In this document: positions 26,445 to 36,884 of the stretch, piece after piece | How positions within the stretch are numbered: position 1 is the first letter of the stretch | Layout of the letters: every line of letters begins with the position of its first letter | Assembly: GCF_003946275.1 (NCBI RefSeq) | Contig: NZ_RHNQ01000003.1 | Span: 1 to 64,000, forward strand | From: Loigolactobacillus backii | GTDB lineage: Bacteria > Bacillota > Bacilli > Lactobacillales > Lactobacillaceae | Direction: 5' to 3' | DNA: 64,000 bases | Notes under the pieces: generated by a model | Database searches by the model: none | Told to the model about the DNA's origin: nothing | The model's input: only the letters and a program-made list of their open reading frames with translations | Translations under genes and position numbers: made by a program

Positions 26445-27947
26445 TTAATTTTCGATTTCAGGCCTAGCTGGATCAAACACCCATTTGGCGCCATCGCGAG
26501 CTAAAAGCTCATCAGCAGCCTTAGGTCCCATTGAACCACTGACGTAATTAGGAAAATCAGCCGCTGGTTCCTGGGCCCAAGCCTGTTCAATCACATCAGC
26601 AAACCGCCAAGTCTGTGCGAGTTCATCCCAATGTGTAAAGTTAGTCGAATCACCGTTGAGGGCGTCCAATAACAAACGCTCGTACGCCTCAGGACTATTA
26701 GCCGTCGCGCGGGCACTATGCCGAAAATCCAGATCAACTGGCCGTGTTGCATAACCTTGACCGATTTGTTTGGCGTTAGCCCGTAAGCCAAAGCCTTCCG
26801 TTGGTTCAATGTAGATAGTTAGAACATTGGGCGCCAACTCATCATTATCACTGGCCGCCTTAAAAATATTCTGTGGCACTTGTTTGAAAACAATATCCAC
26901 CCGCGTTGCTTTTTGCGCCAGACGCTTGCCCGTTCGAACAAAGAAAGGAACACCACTCCAACGAAAATTTTCAAACTCCATCTTACCCGCCACAAAGGTT
27001 TCAGTATTGGAATCAGTTGCAACTTGGTCAGCATCCCGATAATTATCAAGTTGTTGACCATCAATGGTTGCTGCACCATACTGACCACGGACAAAATTAC
27101 GTTTAGCTTCTTCAATCGTATCAATGTGCAAAGAACGTAACACTTTAATTTTCTCGTTGCGAATGTCCTCGGCGCTAAAAGATACTGGTGGTTCCATTGC
27201 GAGTAACGTGGCAATCTGTGAAATGTGATTTTGAACCATATCCCGCATGGCACCAGCAGTTTCGTAATAGCCGGCCCGCTCCTCAACACCTAATGATTCA
27301 CTTAACGTGATTTGAATGTTATCAATATAACGATTATTCCATAATGATTCGATAATGTTATTACCAAAACGAATCGCCGAAATATTTTGAACCATTTCTT
27401 TACCTAAATAATGATCAATTCGGTAAATTTGGTCCTCAGAAAATGAAGTCCGAATCTCGCTATTCAATTCTTTGGCAGATTGGAAATCATGCCCAAATGG
27501 TTTTTCAATAATCAACCGGTTAAACCCAGCATCCGTCAGAATTTGCTCTGACTTTAAATGGCCCACAATAACACCAAAGAAACGTGGTGACATTGCCATA
27601 TAATAAATTCGATTACCGTTTAACTGATATTTTTGATCTAATTTTGCCGCCAAATCGCGTAAAACAACGTAATGTTCAGTATTAGTCACATCATGTGATT
27701 GATAGTAGAAATGATCAGCAAATGCGGTTGCCTGAGCATCATCAGGTTTTAAATCGGCAAGTGATTCTTTAATGATATTATGATAATATTCATTCGTCCA
27801 CGGCCGCCGAGCAGTACCAACCACCGCGAAATGATCCTTTAAATACCCCTTTTGGTACAGGCGGAATAAAGAGGGGTAGAGCTTTCGGCGCGCAAGGTCA
27901 CCGGAACCGCCAAAAATAATAAATAAGGCAACTTTTTCGTTTTGCAT
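26445..27947 (-). CDS. zwf: Glucose-6-phosphate 1-dehydrogenase Zwf
   Basis: Zwf oxidises glucose 6-phosphate to 6-phosphogluconolactone with NAD(P)+, the first committed step of the phosphoketolase pathway in heterofermenters. The 500-residue protein has the coenzyme-binding IIFGGSGDLARRKLYPSLF and the substrate-binding, catalytic RIDHYLGKEMVQNI (about 175-188), plus VEERAGYYETAGAMRDMVQNH. The ATG at 27947 matches the usual family start; the frame extends upstream to 28019 without support. The gene is monocistronic, with a palindromic terminator and its own promoter. Confidence 0.96.
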   Translation of the reverse strand: MQNEKVALFIIFGGSGDLARRKLYPSLFRLYQKGYLKDHFAVVGTARRPWTNEYYHNIIKESLADLKPDDAQATAFADHFYYQSHDVTNTEHYVVLRDLAAKLDQKYQLNGNRIYYMAMSPRFFGVIVGHLKSEQILTDAGFNRLIIEKPFGHDFQSAKELNSEIRTSFSEDQIYRIDHYLGKEMVQNISAIRFGNNIIESLWNNRYIDNIQITLSESLGVEERAGYYETAGAMRDMVQNHISQIATLLAMEPPVSFSAEDIRNEKIKVLRSLHIDTIEEAKRNFVRGQYGAATIDGQQLDNYRDADQVATDSNTETFVAGKMEFENFRWSGVPFFVRTGKRLAQKATRVDIVFKQVPQNIFKAASDNDELAPNVLTIYIEPTEGFGLRANAKQIGQGYATRPVDLDFRHSARATANSPEAYERLLLDALNGDSTNFTHWDELAQTWRFADVIEQAWAQEPAADFPNYVSGSMGPKAADELLARDGAKWVFDPARPEIEN

Positions 27948-27986
27948 TCCTGACACCACTTCCATATTAAGTCTCAAACTACTCCT

Positions 27987-28015
27987 ATTGTAACCATTAA
28001 CTAAGTTCCCGGCAA
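27987..28015 (-). promoter_or_regulatory. Probable zwf promoter
   Basis: TTGCCG (28010-28015) and TACAAT (27987-27992) on the minus strand with a 17-base spacer. A half Rex-like TTGTGAA (plus strand about 28033-28039) lies just upstream, too weak to call an operator. Confidence 0.5.
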
Positions 28016-28157
28016 TCAAATAAATTCAACTTTTGTGAATTTTTTCGATGCCAATAAAAGTAGTGTAATCGGCCTACCTACTAAAGCTAGGCTAAAATTG
28101 AATTATTGACCCTTCCAGACAAAAATCGTTTATGTTACTACTTTAGCCAAAATAAAA

Positions 28158-28222
28158 AACGTTCACGTCTAATTGCTTTAACCACCCACCTCCGGGCAGC
28201 CTAAGCGCAAAACGTAAACGTT
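28158..28222 (-). terminator. Terminator of adhE (long-loop palindrome)
   Basis: AACGTTCACGT (28158-28168) and ACGTAAACGTT (28212-28222) pair with one mismatch around a 43-base loop that has its own GC-rich hairpin; the minus-strand product ends in TTTTTTATTTT. It starts 17 bases after the adhE stop. Confidence 0.7.
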
Positions 28223-28238
28223 CTTTTTCAATCCCTAA

Positions 28239-30863
28239 TTATTTAACTTCAACACCCTTACCGTCCCACTCACGGATAAGCAGCTCTTTCAATTCTTTAA
28301 TAAGTGGTTCCCGTGGATTGGCCGTTGTACATTGATCCTCATAGGACAATTCAGCTAATTCATCAACAGTTTTATCAAAGTGATCCTTTTCAACTCGATT
28401 ATGTTTCAAATCCAGAGTCACATCGACTGAATGTGCTAAGTCAATAAAGTGTTTAACTAAGCTCTCTTTTAATTCTTCATCATTGTTACCCTCAAAGCCC
28501 AAGAAGCGAGCAATGTCGGCGTAATCCTTCAAGGCACTAAAGTGATCATATTTTGGCCACATTGCTATCTTAGTTGGTGTCTCAGCATTGTACCGTACCA
28601 CCTGTGGGTACGTAATCGCAATGGCTAGGCCATGGGGTAAGTTAAATTCACCACCAAGTTTATGCGCAATTGAATGGGTAATTCCCAGAAAGGCGTTGGC
28701 AAATGCCATCCCAGCTAGCGTGGAAGCGTCATGCATCTTTTGTCGCGCCACTGGATCACCATCATAGGAAGCCTTCAAGTATTTAAAGGCTAGCTGTAAA
28801 GCCTGTAATGACCAGCCACGGGTATAGTCGGAAGCCATGTTAGAAACGTAAGACTCAGTGGCGTGGGTGATAACATCCAGGCCAGTCCACGCAGTCGTAC
28901 GTTTTGGTACTGTTTCAACAAATTGTGAATCAATAATGGCAACATCTGGCTGCATTGCGTAGTCCGTAATTGGGTACTTAACGTGCGTCTTAGAATCCGT
29001 AATAACGGCGTACGGCGTTACTTCCGAACCAGTACCAGAAGTTGTTGGAATCCCAATGTACTTAGCCTTGTTTGGCGTTGGTACGCGGTAAGTTCGTTTA
29101 CGAATATCCAAGAACTTTTGCTTAGCACCAAAGAAGGAAGATTCTGGATGCTCATACATTAACCACATAAACTTGCCTGCATCCATCGCCGAGCCACCGC
29201 CTAAAGAAATGACCGTGTCCGGCTTAAAAGCATCCATCCGGGCAACGCCTTTATTAACCGTGTCCGTAGATGGATTAGGTTCAACGTCTGAAAAGACTTC
29301 AACTTCAACGTTATTGCGGCGCTTGCGCAGAACATCTAATACCCGATCCGAGTAACCAAATTTCACCATGCCAGGATCACAAACTAGAAATACTCGGTTG
29401 ATTCCTTCCATTTGTTCAAGGTAGCGAACCGAATTACGCTCAAAGTAGACCTTCGGTGGTAACTTGATCCACTGCATGTTGTTACGCCGCTTTGCCACTG
29501 TTTTGATGTTTAGTAAATCAAAGTCAGTCACGTTATGCGAGATTGAATTCTTACCGTAAGAACCAGTTCCAAGCGTTAGTGAAGGCACCATATTGTTATA
29601 GATGTTACCAATCCCACCAACTGCTGATGGTTGGTTGATAAGAATCCGACAAGCTTTCATTTTAAGTGCAAATTTTGTAATTAGATCATCATCAGTCGTG
29701 TGTAACCCAGCAGTATGTCCTAACCCACCAAAATCAAGTAATTCCTCGCATAACTTGAAGGCTTCTTCGTGACCGGAGGCTTTGTACATTGACAAAACTG
29801 GTGATAACTTTTCCCGTGATAATGGGTACTTTGGCCCAACACCATCAATTTCGGCAATTAAAACTTTAGTGTCTTCTGGAACTTTAATACCCGCCAACTC
29901 GGCAATTTGGTAAGCTGACTTTCCAGCAATTGGTCCTTTAACACCGCCACGTTTTTCATCAAACATTGCGTCAGAAAGTGCCTTCTGATCACTCTTTTTA
30001 ACAAAGTAGCAGTTCCAATACTTGAATTCAGCCTTAACCTCTTCATAAACGTCACTGTCAACAACGGCACTATTTTCAGAAGCACAAACCATCCCGTTAT
30101 CAAACGTCTTTGAAAGAACAATATCATTTACTGATTGCTTAATGTTGGCCGTCTTTTCAATGTAAGTTGGCCCATTACCAGGACCAACACCCAAAGCAGG
30201 CTTACCAGTCGAATAAGCCGCCTTAACCATACTTGGGCCACCAGTTGCTAAAACAGTTGCAACACCATCATGATTCATTAAAGCTCCAGTTGCCTGAATA
30301 CTTGGTTGGTCAATCCATTGAATACAGTCTTCTGGTGCACCAGCCTCAACGGCCGCGGCACGAATAATTTTTGCCGTTTCAACACAAGATTTTTGGGCCT
30401 GTGGATGAAAGCCAAAAATAATTGTGTTCCGCGTTTTAAGCGAAATTAATGATTTAAAAACAACGGTTGACGTTGGGTTTGTTACCGGTGTAACACCAGC
30501 AACAACCCCAACTGGTTCTGCAATTTTCATCAATTGTTCTTCATCATTGTCTTCAATAATACCCACTGTTTTATCGTGGCGAATACTATTCCAAATATAC
30601 TCACTTGCGTACATATTCTTAATTGCTTTATCTTCAACCACGCCACGGTGTGTTTCAGCAACTGCCATTTTGGCTAGTTTCATATGGTTATCCAGTGCCG
30701 CAATTGCCATTGCTTCACAAACTTTATCAACTTGCTCTTGCGTAAAGTTTGCCATTTTATCTAAAGCAACGTGGGATTTTTTAACTAGGTTATCGATCAT
30801 CTTATCAACATCAACAGTTTCTTTCTTTTCTGTTACTCTTGGTGCATTTGTCGGTTTAAGCAT
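28239..30863 (-). CDS. adhE: Bifunctional acetaldehyde-CoA / alcohol dehydrogenase AdhE
   Basis: AdhE reduces acetyl-CoA to acetaldehyde and then ethanol, regenerating NAD+; in heterofermenters it is the main NADH sink. The N-terminal ALDH domain (about 20-440) includes VTPVTNPTS and the catalytic cysteine in DNGMVCASENS. The C-terminal iron-dependent ADH domain (about 450-870) includes GGGSAMDAGKFMW, the iron-binding HATESYVS and FLGITHSIAHKLGGEFNLPHG. The length (874) is normal. ATG 30863 is chosen with GGAG 9 bases upstream; ATG 30878 overlaps that site. Upstream lie Rex-like and cre-like sites, indicating redox and carbon control. Confidence 0.97.
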   Translation of the reverse strand: MLKPTNAPRVTEKKETVDVDKMIDNLVKKSHVALDKMANFTQEQVDKVCEAMAIAALDNHMKLAKMAVAETHRGVVEDKAIKNMYASEYIWNSIRHDKTVGIIEDNDEEQLMKIAEPVGVVAGVTPVTNPTSTVVFKSLISLKTRNTIIFGFHPQAQKSCVETAKIIRAAAVEAGAPEDCIQWIDQPSIQATGALMNHDGVATVLATGGPSMVKAAYSTGKPALGVGPGNGPTYIEKTANIKQSVNDIVLSKTFDNGMVCASENSAVVDSDVYEEVKAEFKYWNCYFVKKSDQKALSDAMFDEKRGGVKGPIAGKSAYQIAELAGIKVPEDTKVLIAEIDGVGPKYPLSREKLSPVLSMYKASGHEEAFKLCEELLDFGGLGHTAGLHTTDDDLITKFALKMKACRILINQPSAVGGIGNIYNNMVPSLTLGTGSYGKNSISHNVTDFDLLNIKTVAKRRNNMQWIKLPPKVYFERNSVRYLEQMEGINRVFLVCDPGMVKFGYSDRVLDVLRKRRNNVEVEVFSDVEPNPSTDTVNKGVARMDAFKPDTVISLGGGSAMDAGKFMWLMYEHPESSFFGAKQKFLDIRKRTYRVPTPNKAKYIGIPTTSGTGSEVTPYAVITDSKTHVKYPITDYAMQPDVAIIDSQFVETVPKRTTAWTGLDVITHATESYVSNMASDYTRGWSLQALQLAFKYLKASYDGDPVARQKMHDASTLAGMAFANAFLGITHSIAHKLGGEFNLPHGLAIAITYPQVVRYNAETPTKIAMWPKYDHFSALKDYADIARFLGFEGNNDEELKESLVKHFIDLAHSVDVTLDLKHNRVEKDHFDKTVDELAELSYEDQCTTANPREPLIKELKELLIREWDGKGVEVK

Positions 30864-30897
30864 ATCTCGAATCTCCATTCCAAATTATCATTTTTGT

Positions 30898-30915
30898 TTG
30901 TTATTTATTTCACAA
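30898..30915 (-). promoter_or_regulatory. Candidate Rex operator at the adhE transcription start
   Basis: TTGTTAT-TTAT-TTCACAA matches the Rex consensus TTGTGAA-N4-TTCACAA at 12 of 14 arm positions. It lies just downstream of the -10 box, where bound Rex would block transcription. The rex gene is in this window. Confidence 0.65.
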
Positions 30916-30919
30916 GTAA

Positions 30920-30948
30920 ATAGTACCTCTCTCAATTCTTTTTGTAAA
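30920..30948 (-). promoter_or_regulatory. Probable adhE promoter
   Basis: TTTACA (30943-30948) and TACTAT (30920-30925) on the minus strand are spaced by 17 bases, immediately upstream of the proximal Rex-like site. Confidence 0.6.
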
Positions 30949-30978
30949 GCTTTTTAATATAGAATTTTTTTGGCTATA

Positions 30979-30992
30979 TTAAGCGCTTTCAA
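30979..30992. promoter_or_regulatory. Candidate CcpA (cre) site upstream of adhE
   Basis: The minus strand reads TTGAAAGCGCTTAA, close to the catabolite-responsive element core TGAAAGCG(N)TT. It lies 31 bases upstream of the -35 box, a position compatible with activation or repression by CcpA. The same 14 bases recur at 33391-33404. Confidence 0.55.
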
Positions 30993-31046
30993 CATAACAA
31001 AAACAAGTTTTTCATTATGTTTTCCAAAAAAGATGGTTAAAAATAT

Positions 31047-31064
31047 TTGTGAATACTTTCGCAA
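31047..31064 (+). promoter_or_regulatory. Distal candidate Rex operator of adhE
   Basis: TTGTGAA-TACT-TTCGCAA matches the Rex consensus with one mismatch in 14 arm positions. It lies about 100 bases upstream of the -35 box and may cooperate with the proximal site. Confidence 0.65.
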
Positions 31065-31638
31065 TGAAACATAAAAATTACAAATTAATTGGTGGAAAAA
31101 GTTGAAATTTTTAGTGATAATTTCAAAATAGAAGATCTCCTAATTGATATTTTAACACACTACACACATACTTGTCAAGTGAAAAATATAACAATATCAT
31201 ACCTTTGTTGCACCTAAAATGGTCACTTTCCAGTATTCATCTAAGGCACGGCCATTTTAGTGTATTAAACAATTATTGTAATTAAATAATAAGTTCCGGC
31301 TATGTTTTCACTCACGGAGACGTATCATCCAACACAGTCTAAATTCATTCCAGCTACGTTTCATTGGAAATTGACCTGAAGATCTTTTAAGCAAATGACC
31401 TCCAATCGATTCCAAATTGTCTGGAAAAAGTCTATTTGCCACTTGATTGCCTGAGTGTCTTCACTTTAATCAAATTTTTGAAAGCTAAATTTTCTTGAGG
31501 CTGATGCTTGCTTTAGAGATACAAATATCCCGCCATAATTACTAGATAAATTAGGTTAACTCATCTATCAATTATGGCGGGATTTTAGTAGCTCAAAATG
31601 CTACCGGAAGGCTTCTTTTTATTTATTACCAGGTCGGC
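31065..31638. other. Non-coding region between adhE and yajC
   Basis: About 570 bases without a credible gene. It holds an inverted repeat (CACCTAAAATGG/CCATTTTAGTG, about 31208-31262) and the perfect palindrome listed at 31527-31583. The 31265-31520 part has no recognised RNA motif. Confidence 0.5.
31527..31583 (-). terminator. Palindrome downstream of yajC
   Basis: Perfect 14-base arms, ATCCCGCCATAATT and AATTATGGCGGGAT, enclose 29 bases. It lies 56 bases after yajC on the minus strand and is a likely terminator, although the T-tail is short. Confidence 0.6.
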
Positions 31639-32034
31639 TTACTTAGTTTGGTCGTCCTTTTTAGCTTCGTCTTCGTTATAAGGTACTTCGCTTTTGGCCT
31701 CGGCCTCTTCACTAGACGGCTTTGCTTCATCACTAGTTGGTGTAGCTTCTTCAACATTAGTCGGTGTAGACTGATTAACAACACGCCCAATTGCGCGTAG
31801 ATCAAAGGTCAAATAAACACCTTCAATATCTAATTCGGCCGTTTGTTTTGTATTATCTATTTTGCTGATAACACCATGAAGCCCACCAATCGTAACAACC
31901 TCATCGCCTGGCTTCATTGCCGACATCATTTGTTTCTTTTTATCTTGTGACTTCTTTTGGGGCCGAATCATCATAAAGTACATTAAAGCAAACAAAATGA
32001 CGATCATAATAATTGAACTCATACCGCTATTCAT
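31639..32034 (-). CDS. yajC: Preprotein translocase accessory subunit YajC
   Basis: YajC associates with SecDF and the Sec channel. The 131-residue protein has one N-terminal membrane helix (MSSIIMIVILFALMYFMMIRPQKKSQDKKKQMM, the hallmark MIRPQKK motif at about 21-27), a small soluble domain with PGDEVVTIGGLHGVI, and a Ser/Glu/Lys-rich acidic tail of about 40 residues. GAGGTG precedes the ATG. It follows tgt, as in many bacteria, but here an 80-base gap separates them. Confidence 0.95.
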   Translation of the reverse strand: MNSGMSSIIMIVILFALMYFMMIRPQKKSQDKKKQMMSAMKPGDEVVTIGGLHGVISKIDNTKQTAELDIEGVYLTFDLRAIGRVVNQSTPTNVEEATPTSDEAKPSSEEAEAKSEVPYNEDEAKKDDQTK

Positions 32035-32113
32035 AAATTTAACACCTCATTATATTTTTTCTGAAACTCTATTAATAAGCCTAACAGACTTACTTTCGGA
32101 CTTCCAGTTAAAA

Positions 32114-33280
<1,167 letters not shown>

Positions 33281-33347
33281 TCAATTTAGCAATAAACCTA
33301 TAACCTAAACGGCCAAAAGGATGCCATTAAATCTTCTTAACTGTCAC

Positions 33348-33375
33348 ATTCTATCATTTTAAAACAATTTGGCAA
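33348..33375 (-). promoter_or_regulatory. Probable tgt promoter
   Basis: TTGCCA (33370-33375) and TAGAAT (33348-33353) on the minus strand with a 16-base spacer, 92 bases upstream of the start codon. Confidence 0.55.
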
Positions 33376-33390
33376 GTAATCAAAAAGTAT

Positions 33391-33404
33391 TTGAAAGCGC
33401 TTAA
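33391..33404 (+). promoter_or_regulatory. Candidate cre site in the queA-tgt gap
   Basis: TTGAAAGCGCTTAA, identical to the site at adhE. On the plus strand its TTGAAA is 16 bases from TAAAAT, so it may overlap a rightward promoter. On the minus strand it sits 15 bases upstream of the tgt -35 box. Confidence 0.45.
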
Positions 33405-33681
33405 AGATGTGTTAAAATACGATTGACGGGAAGTATTGCTAAAGCCAAGTCCGAACTTTCTCGCTAATTGAACCTAATCAATTGTTGTCAAAATAAATTG
33501 TTGTCTTGAACAGTCTCCATTAGCTTGTTACGTTCGTACAGCCGTTTTGATTACTAATGCGTTAGAGTGACATTTTTGTAACACCCCGCATGGTCCTTGA
33601 TCATGTCTCAAACAAAAAATCTTGGCTGGCGTATTTCCTGTTTTTTTTGTCATTAAATGGCTCAAACCAATTTCATTTACT
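33405..33681. other. Non-coding gap between queA and tgt
   Basis: About 275 bases with no gene supported by a ribosome-binding site. A direct repeat AATTGTTGTC occurs twice near 33480-33507. A rightward RNA from the promoter near 33391-33418 to the terminator at 33682-33723 is possible. No known RNA family was recognised. Confidence 0.4.
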
Positions 33682-33723
33682 AAAGAGACCACGGTAAACC
33701 CTAAAGTTTACTGTGGTCTCTTT
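33682..33723. terminator. Strong bidirectional terminator after queA
   Basis: AAAGAGACCACGGTAAAC and GTTTACTGTGGTCTCTTT form an 18-base stem with one mismatch and a six-base loop, flanked by A and T tracts. It ends the ruvA-ruvB-queA transcript. Confidence 0.88.
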
Positions 33724-33768
33724 ATCATCCGTTAATTAATATTGAAATTTTGCTGTTTTATCTGCTAG

Positions 33769-34806
33769 CTATTTAATAAACATAGCATCACCGAAACTAA
33801 AGAAGCGGTAACGCTCTTCAATTGCGTGAGCATAGGCGTTAAGAATGGTATCCCGTCCCGTAAAAGCAGCCACCAACATCACTAGCGTTGATTTTGGCAA
33901 ATGGAAGTTGGTAATGAAGGCATCGACAACCTGCCACTTGTAACCAGGTTTAATAAAAATATCGGTCCAACCAGAATCGGCCTTAATTGCACCATTAAAC
34001 TTTGTTCCAATCGTTTCTAGCGTCCGAATTGACGTTGTCCCCGTAGCAACAATCCGACCACCATTTTGTCGAACCTCATTTAATTCAGCAGCCGCTTTCG
34101 GTGTCAGGCGGTAAAATTCGCTGTGCATTTTATGGTCGTCAATATTCTCCTCATCAACTGGCCGAAACGTACCAAGACCAACGTGCAAAGTCAAATAAAT
34201 TAACTTAACACCCTTATCCTGAACCTGTTTAAGCAGATCCTTAGTCCAGTGTAATCCGGCAGTTGGTGCAGCAGCCGAGCCGTTTTCCTTGGCGTAAACG
34301 GTTTGATACATCTCAGGATCATCTAATTTTTCTTTGATGTACGGTGGCAATGGTGTTTCACCTAATTGCTCGAGAATTTCCATAAAGATGCCAGCATAGT
34401 GAAATTCAATCATCCGGCCACCGTGTTCCAATTCCTTCGTGACTGTTGCTTTTAATTGGCCATCGCCAAAGACAATCTCCGTCCCAACTTTGGCCCGTTT
34501 AGCTGGCTTCATCAGCGTTTCCCAGTTATCACCGTCTGTATTGTTTAACAATAACACTTCCATGTGCCCACCAGTATCCGGTTTGACCCCGTATAACCGA
34601 GCGGGCATTACGCGGGTATCATTCATTACAACAGCATCCCCGGCGTGTAATTCATCAAGAATGTCATAGAAATGTTTATCAGCCATTTCACCAGTTTTAT
34701 GATCTAAAACTAGTAAGCGTGAAGCATCCCGCTCTTTTAATGGTGTCTGGGCAATAAGTTCGTGGGGCAAATTATAATCAAAATCTTCAAGTGTTAATCC
34801 CATCAT
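33769..34806 (-). CDS. queA: S-adenosylmethionine:tRNA ribosyltransferase-isomerase QueA
   Basis: QueA converts preQ1-modified tRNA to epoxyqueuosine tRNA using the ribosyl group of SAM. The 345-residue protein begins with [30 protein letters not shown], has [13 protein letters not shown], the central [12 protein letters not shown] and [12 protein letters not shown] motifs, and the terminal [22 protein letters not shown] lies upstream; the second of two consecutive ATG codons (34803) may be the true start. It follows ruvB by 24 bases in a ruvA-ruvB-queA operon. Confidence 0.97.
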   Translation of the reverse strand: MMGLTLEDFDYNLPHELIAQTPLKERDASRLLVLDHKTGEMADKHFYDILDELHAGDAVVMNDTRVMPARLYGVKPDTGGHMEVLLLNNTDGDNWETLMKPAKRAKVGTEIVFGDGQLKATVTKELEHGGRMIEFHYAGIFMEILEQLGETPLPPYIKEKLDDPEMYQTVYAKENGSAAAPTAGLHWTKDLLKQVQDKGVKLIYLTLHVGLGTFRPVDEENIDDHKMHSEFYRLTPKAAAELNEVRQNGGRIVATGTTSIRTLETIGTKFNGAIKADSGWTDIFIKPGYKWQVVDAFITNFHLPKSTLVMLVAAFTGRDTILNAYAHAIEERYRFFSFGDAMFIK

Positions 34807-34830
34807 TCTACTTCCTTTACATCAGTCAGC

Positions 34831-35841
34831 TTATTTTTTTGGTTCAAATTTAATTCCTAAATGTGCGTATGCTTGCGGCGTCACAACCCGGCCACGTTGC
34901 GTTCGTTTCAGGAAACCTATCTGCAATAAGTACGGTTCGTACATCTCTTCGATCGTTTCCGTCTCTTCACCAACGTTGGCGGCAATTGTACCTAACCCAA
35001 CTGGCCCGCCATCGTAATAATTGATCATCGTCAGTAATAATTTTTGATCAACGTAGTCTAACCCGCGATCATCAACTTGCAGCAACTTGAGTGCCTTAGC
35101 AACAATTAACTGATCAATTGATTTTTGATCGGCCACCTGCGCAAAGTCACGAATCCGCTTTAACAATCGGTTGGCCACCCGAGGCGTCCCCCGCGAACGA
35201 CGGGCAATCTCATGGGCGCCTTCTAACGCAATCTTGGTATCAAAAATATCGGCCGATCGTTCCACAATATCAGTCAAATCAGCCTCTTTATAATACGCCA
35301 TATGTTCAACAATGCCAAATCGATCCCGTAACGGTGCTGATAGCAAGCCTGCCCGCGTAGTTGCACCAATCAAAGTAAATGGCGGCAACGGAAAATGAAC
35401 CGGATGGGCCGTTGGACCTTGGCCGATAACAATATCAACAAAAAAGTCTTCCATTGCTGAATAGAGCATTTCTTCAACAATTTTTGGTAAACGGTGGATT
35501 TCATCAATAAATAAAATATCTCCAGGTTGTAACTCATTTAGAATTGCTACTAAATCCCCTGGTTTCTCAATTGCTGGGCCACTAGTTGTTCGAATATTAA
35601 CCTGCATTTCATGAGCAATTACCATTGCCAAAGTGGTTTTGCCTAAACCCGGCGGTCCGTACAGCAAAACGTGGTCTAACGCCTCTTCACGCTTTTTGGC
35701 CGCTGCAATATACACTTGTAACTCACTTTTAACCTTATCTTGGCCGATGTACTGACTTAGATACTGAGGGCGTAATGATTTTTCAAGACTTTCTTCGCCA
35801 TTATCTTCTGTTTCCGGTGAAATCACGCGTTTATCTGCCAT
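34831..35841 (-). CDS. ruvB: Holliday junction branch-migration helicase RuvB
   Basis: RuvB is the hexameric AAA+ motor that drives branch migration with RuvA. The 336-residue protein has [15 protein letters not shown], Walker [13 protein letters not shown] (about 60-71), Walker [10 protein letters not shown], sensor 1 [19 protein letters not shown], the arginine residues in [15 protein letters not shown], and the C-terminal winged helix. AAGGAGGG precedes the ATG by 6 bases. It lies 17 bases after ruvA. No ruvC gene is nearby, as usual for Firmicutes. Confidence 0.98.
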   Translation of the reverse strand: MADKRVISPETEDNGEESLEKSLRPQYLSQYIGQDKVKSELQVYIAAAKKREEALDHVLLYGPPGLGKTTLAMVIAHEMQVNIRTTSGPAIEKPGDLVAILNELQPGDILFIDEIHRLPKIVEEMLYSAMEDFFVDIVIGQGPTAHPVHFPLPPFTLIGATTRAGLLSAPLRDRFGIVEHMAYYKEADLTDIVERSADIFDTKIALEGAHEIARRSRGTPRVANRLLKRIRDFAQVADQKSIDQLIVAKALKLLQVDDRGLDYVDQKLLLTMINYYDGGPVGLGTIAANVGEETETIEEMYEPYLLQIGFLKRTQRGRVVTPQAYAHLGIKFEPKK

Positions 35842-35858
35842 CGAAACCCTCCTTTACC

Positions 35859-36470
35859 TTAACCTTTCATCAATAACCGTAAGGCCTCACTTAAATAAGC
35901 GTCAGTACTGTCCGCACTAAACGTTTTTAGCGGCTTAGTGATTGCCTTAACTTCACGTTCTTTATAACCTAATGCCAATAAAGCCGCCAATGTTTCCTTT
36001 AAATACGGACTAAGCGTTTCATCCATGACCGGCATACTTTGCTGGCCTGGGATAGTTTCTGGACTAGTTAAATCCGTCAGCTTACCCTTTAAATCTAAAA
36101 CAATTTGCTGGGCCGTTTTTTTACCGACACCAGGAAACTTAGTTAAATAACCCACGTCATCAGTTTTAATTGCGTTGATCAAACCTGCGTGATCGTTATT
36201 TGCTAAAATAGCCAGCGCTGATTTTGGTCCAATACCAGAGACTTTAATCAACTTTTCAAATAGTAATTTTTCGTCTTGATTACTGAAACCAAATAAAGTG
36301 ATATCTGTATCACGAATGGCCTGGTAAACGTAAATTTTTTGTTGTTTTTCCTTTGAAACTTCAAAACGAAATGGATTGGCTAATTGAAGCTTATAGCCCA
36401 CTCCGTTAACTTCAAGCACAATATAAAAAGGGCTTACGTACGTGACGTAGCCAACGAAATAATCATACAT
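35859..36470 (-). CDS. ruvA: Holliday junction DNA helicase subunit RuvA
   Basis: RuvA binds four-way junctions and recruits RuvB. The 203-residue protein has an N-terminal OB fold ([28 protein letters not shown]), two helix-hairpin-helix motifs ([16 protein letters not shown] and [23 protein letters not shown]) and the C-terminal domain III that contacts RuvB ([19 protein letters not shown]). ATG 36470 is chosen because AAGGA is about 10 bases upstream; the in-frame GTG at 36476 is closer to the site. First gene of ruvA-ruvB-queA. Confidence 0.97.
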   Translation of the reverse strand: MYDYFVGYVTYVSPFYIVLEVNGVGYKLQLANPFRFEVSKEKQQKIYVYQAIRDTDITLFGFSNQDEKLLFEKLIKVSGIGPKSALAILANNDHAGLINAIKTDDVGYLTKFPGVGKKTAQQIVLDLKGKLTDLTSPETIPGQQSMPVMDETLSPYLKETLAALLALGYKEREVKAITKPLKTFSADSTDAYLSEALRLLMKG

Positions 36471-36569
36471 AACCACAATTCCTTACTTTTTAAAATGAGT
36501 ACATATGTTTGCCTGATAGCATTGTACCACACCTGACTCAATTTTTACCGGCTTATCCGTGATTTCATT

Positions 36570-36884
36570 TTAGCCAACCATCTTTAGACCAATAACACCA
36601 ACTAAAATGCAGCTAACAAAGAAAAATTTGGCGGGTGAACTTTTTTCGTGCAGTCTAAAAATTCCGTAAAGTACACTACTTATCGCGCCAATCCCAGTCC
36701 ACACTGCGTAGGCCACACTTAAAGGAATTGTTTTCGTTGCTTGACTCAATAAAAGCATGCTAAGGGCAACACTGAGTACCGAGAGTAACCGATAATACCA
36801 GCCGCCGGTAACCATGGCTTGCTGCAACCAGGCAATAAAACCTAATTCACAAAAACCGGCAATAATTAACATCAACCAACTCAT
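36570..36884 (-). CDS. Small multidrug resistance (SMR) family transporter, second subunit
   Basis: A 104-residue protein with four membrane helices (about 1-20, 28-48, 55-75, 84-103) of the SMR family. The membrane-embedded glutamate lies in AGFCELGFIAWL (about 13), and the signature AYAVWTGIGAISSVLYG is present. Its ATG overlaps the stop of the adjacent SMR gene (ATGA), typical of paired, heterodimeric exporters such as YkkCD or EbrAB. The likely function is proton-coupled export of cationic compounds; the substrate (drug, guanidinium derivative or amine) is unknown. Confidence 0.9.
   Translation of the reverse strand: MSWLMLIIAGFCELGFIAWLQQAMVTGGWYYRLLSVLSVALSMLLLSQATKTIPLSVAYAVWTGIGAISSVLYGIFRLHEKSSPAKFFFVSCILVGVIGLKMVG

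Noticed and set aside
28031-28048. Rex-like site at zwf
   Set aside because: Only one arm (TTGTGAA) fits; the second arm matches at three of seven positions.
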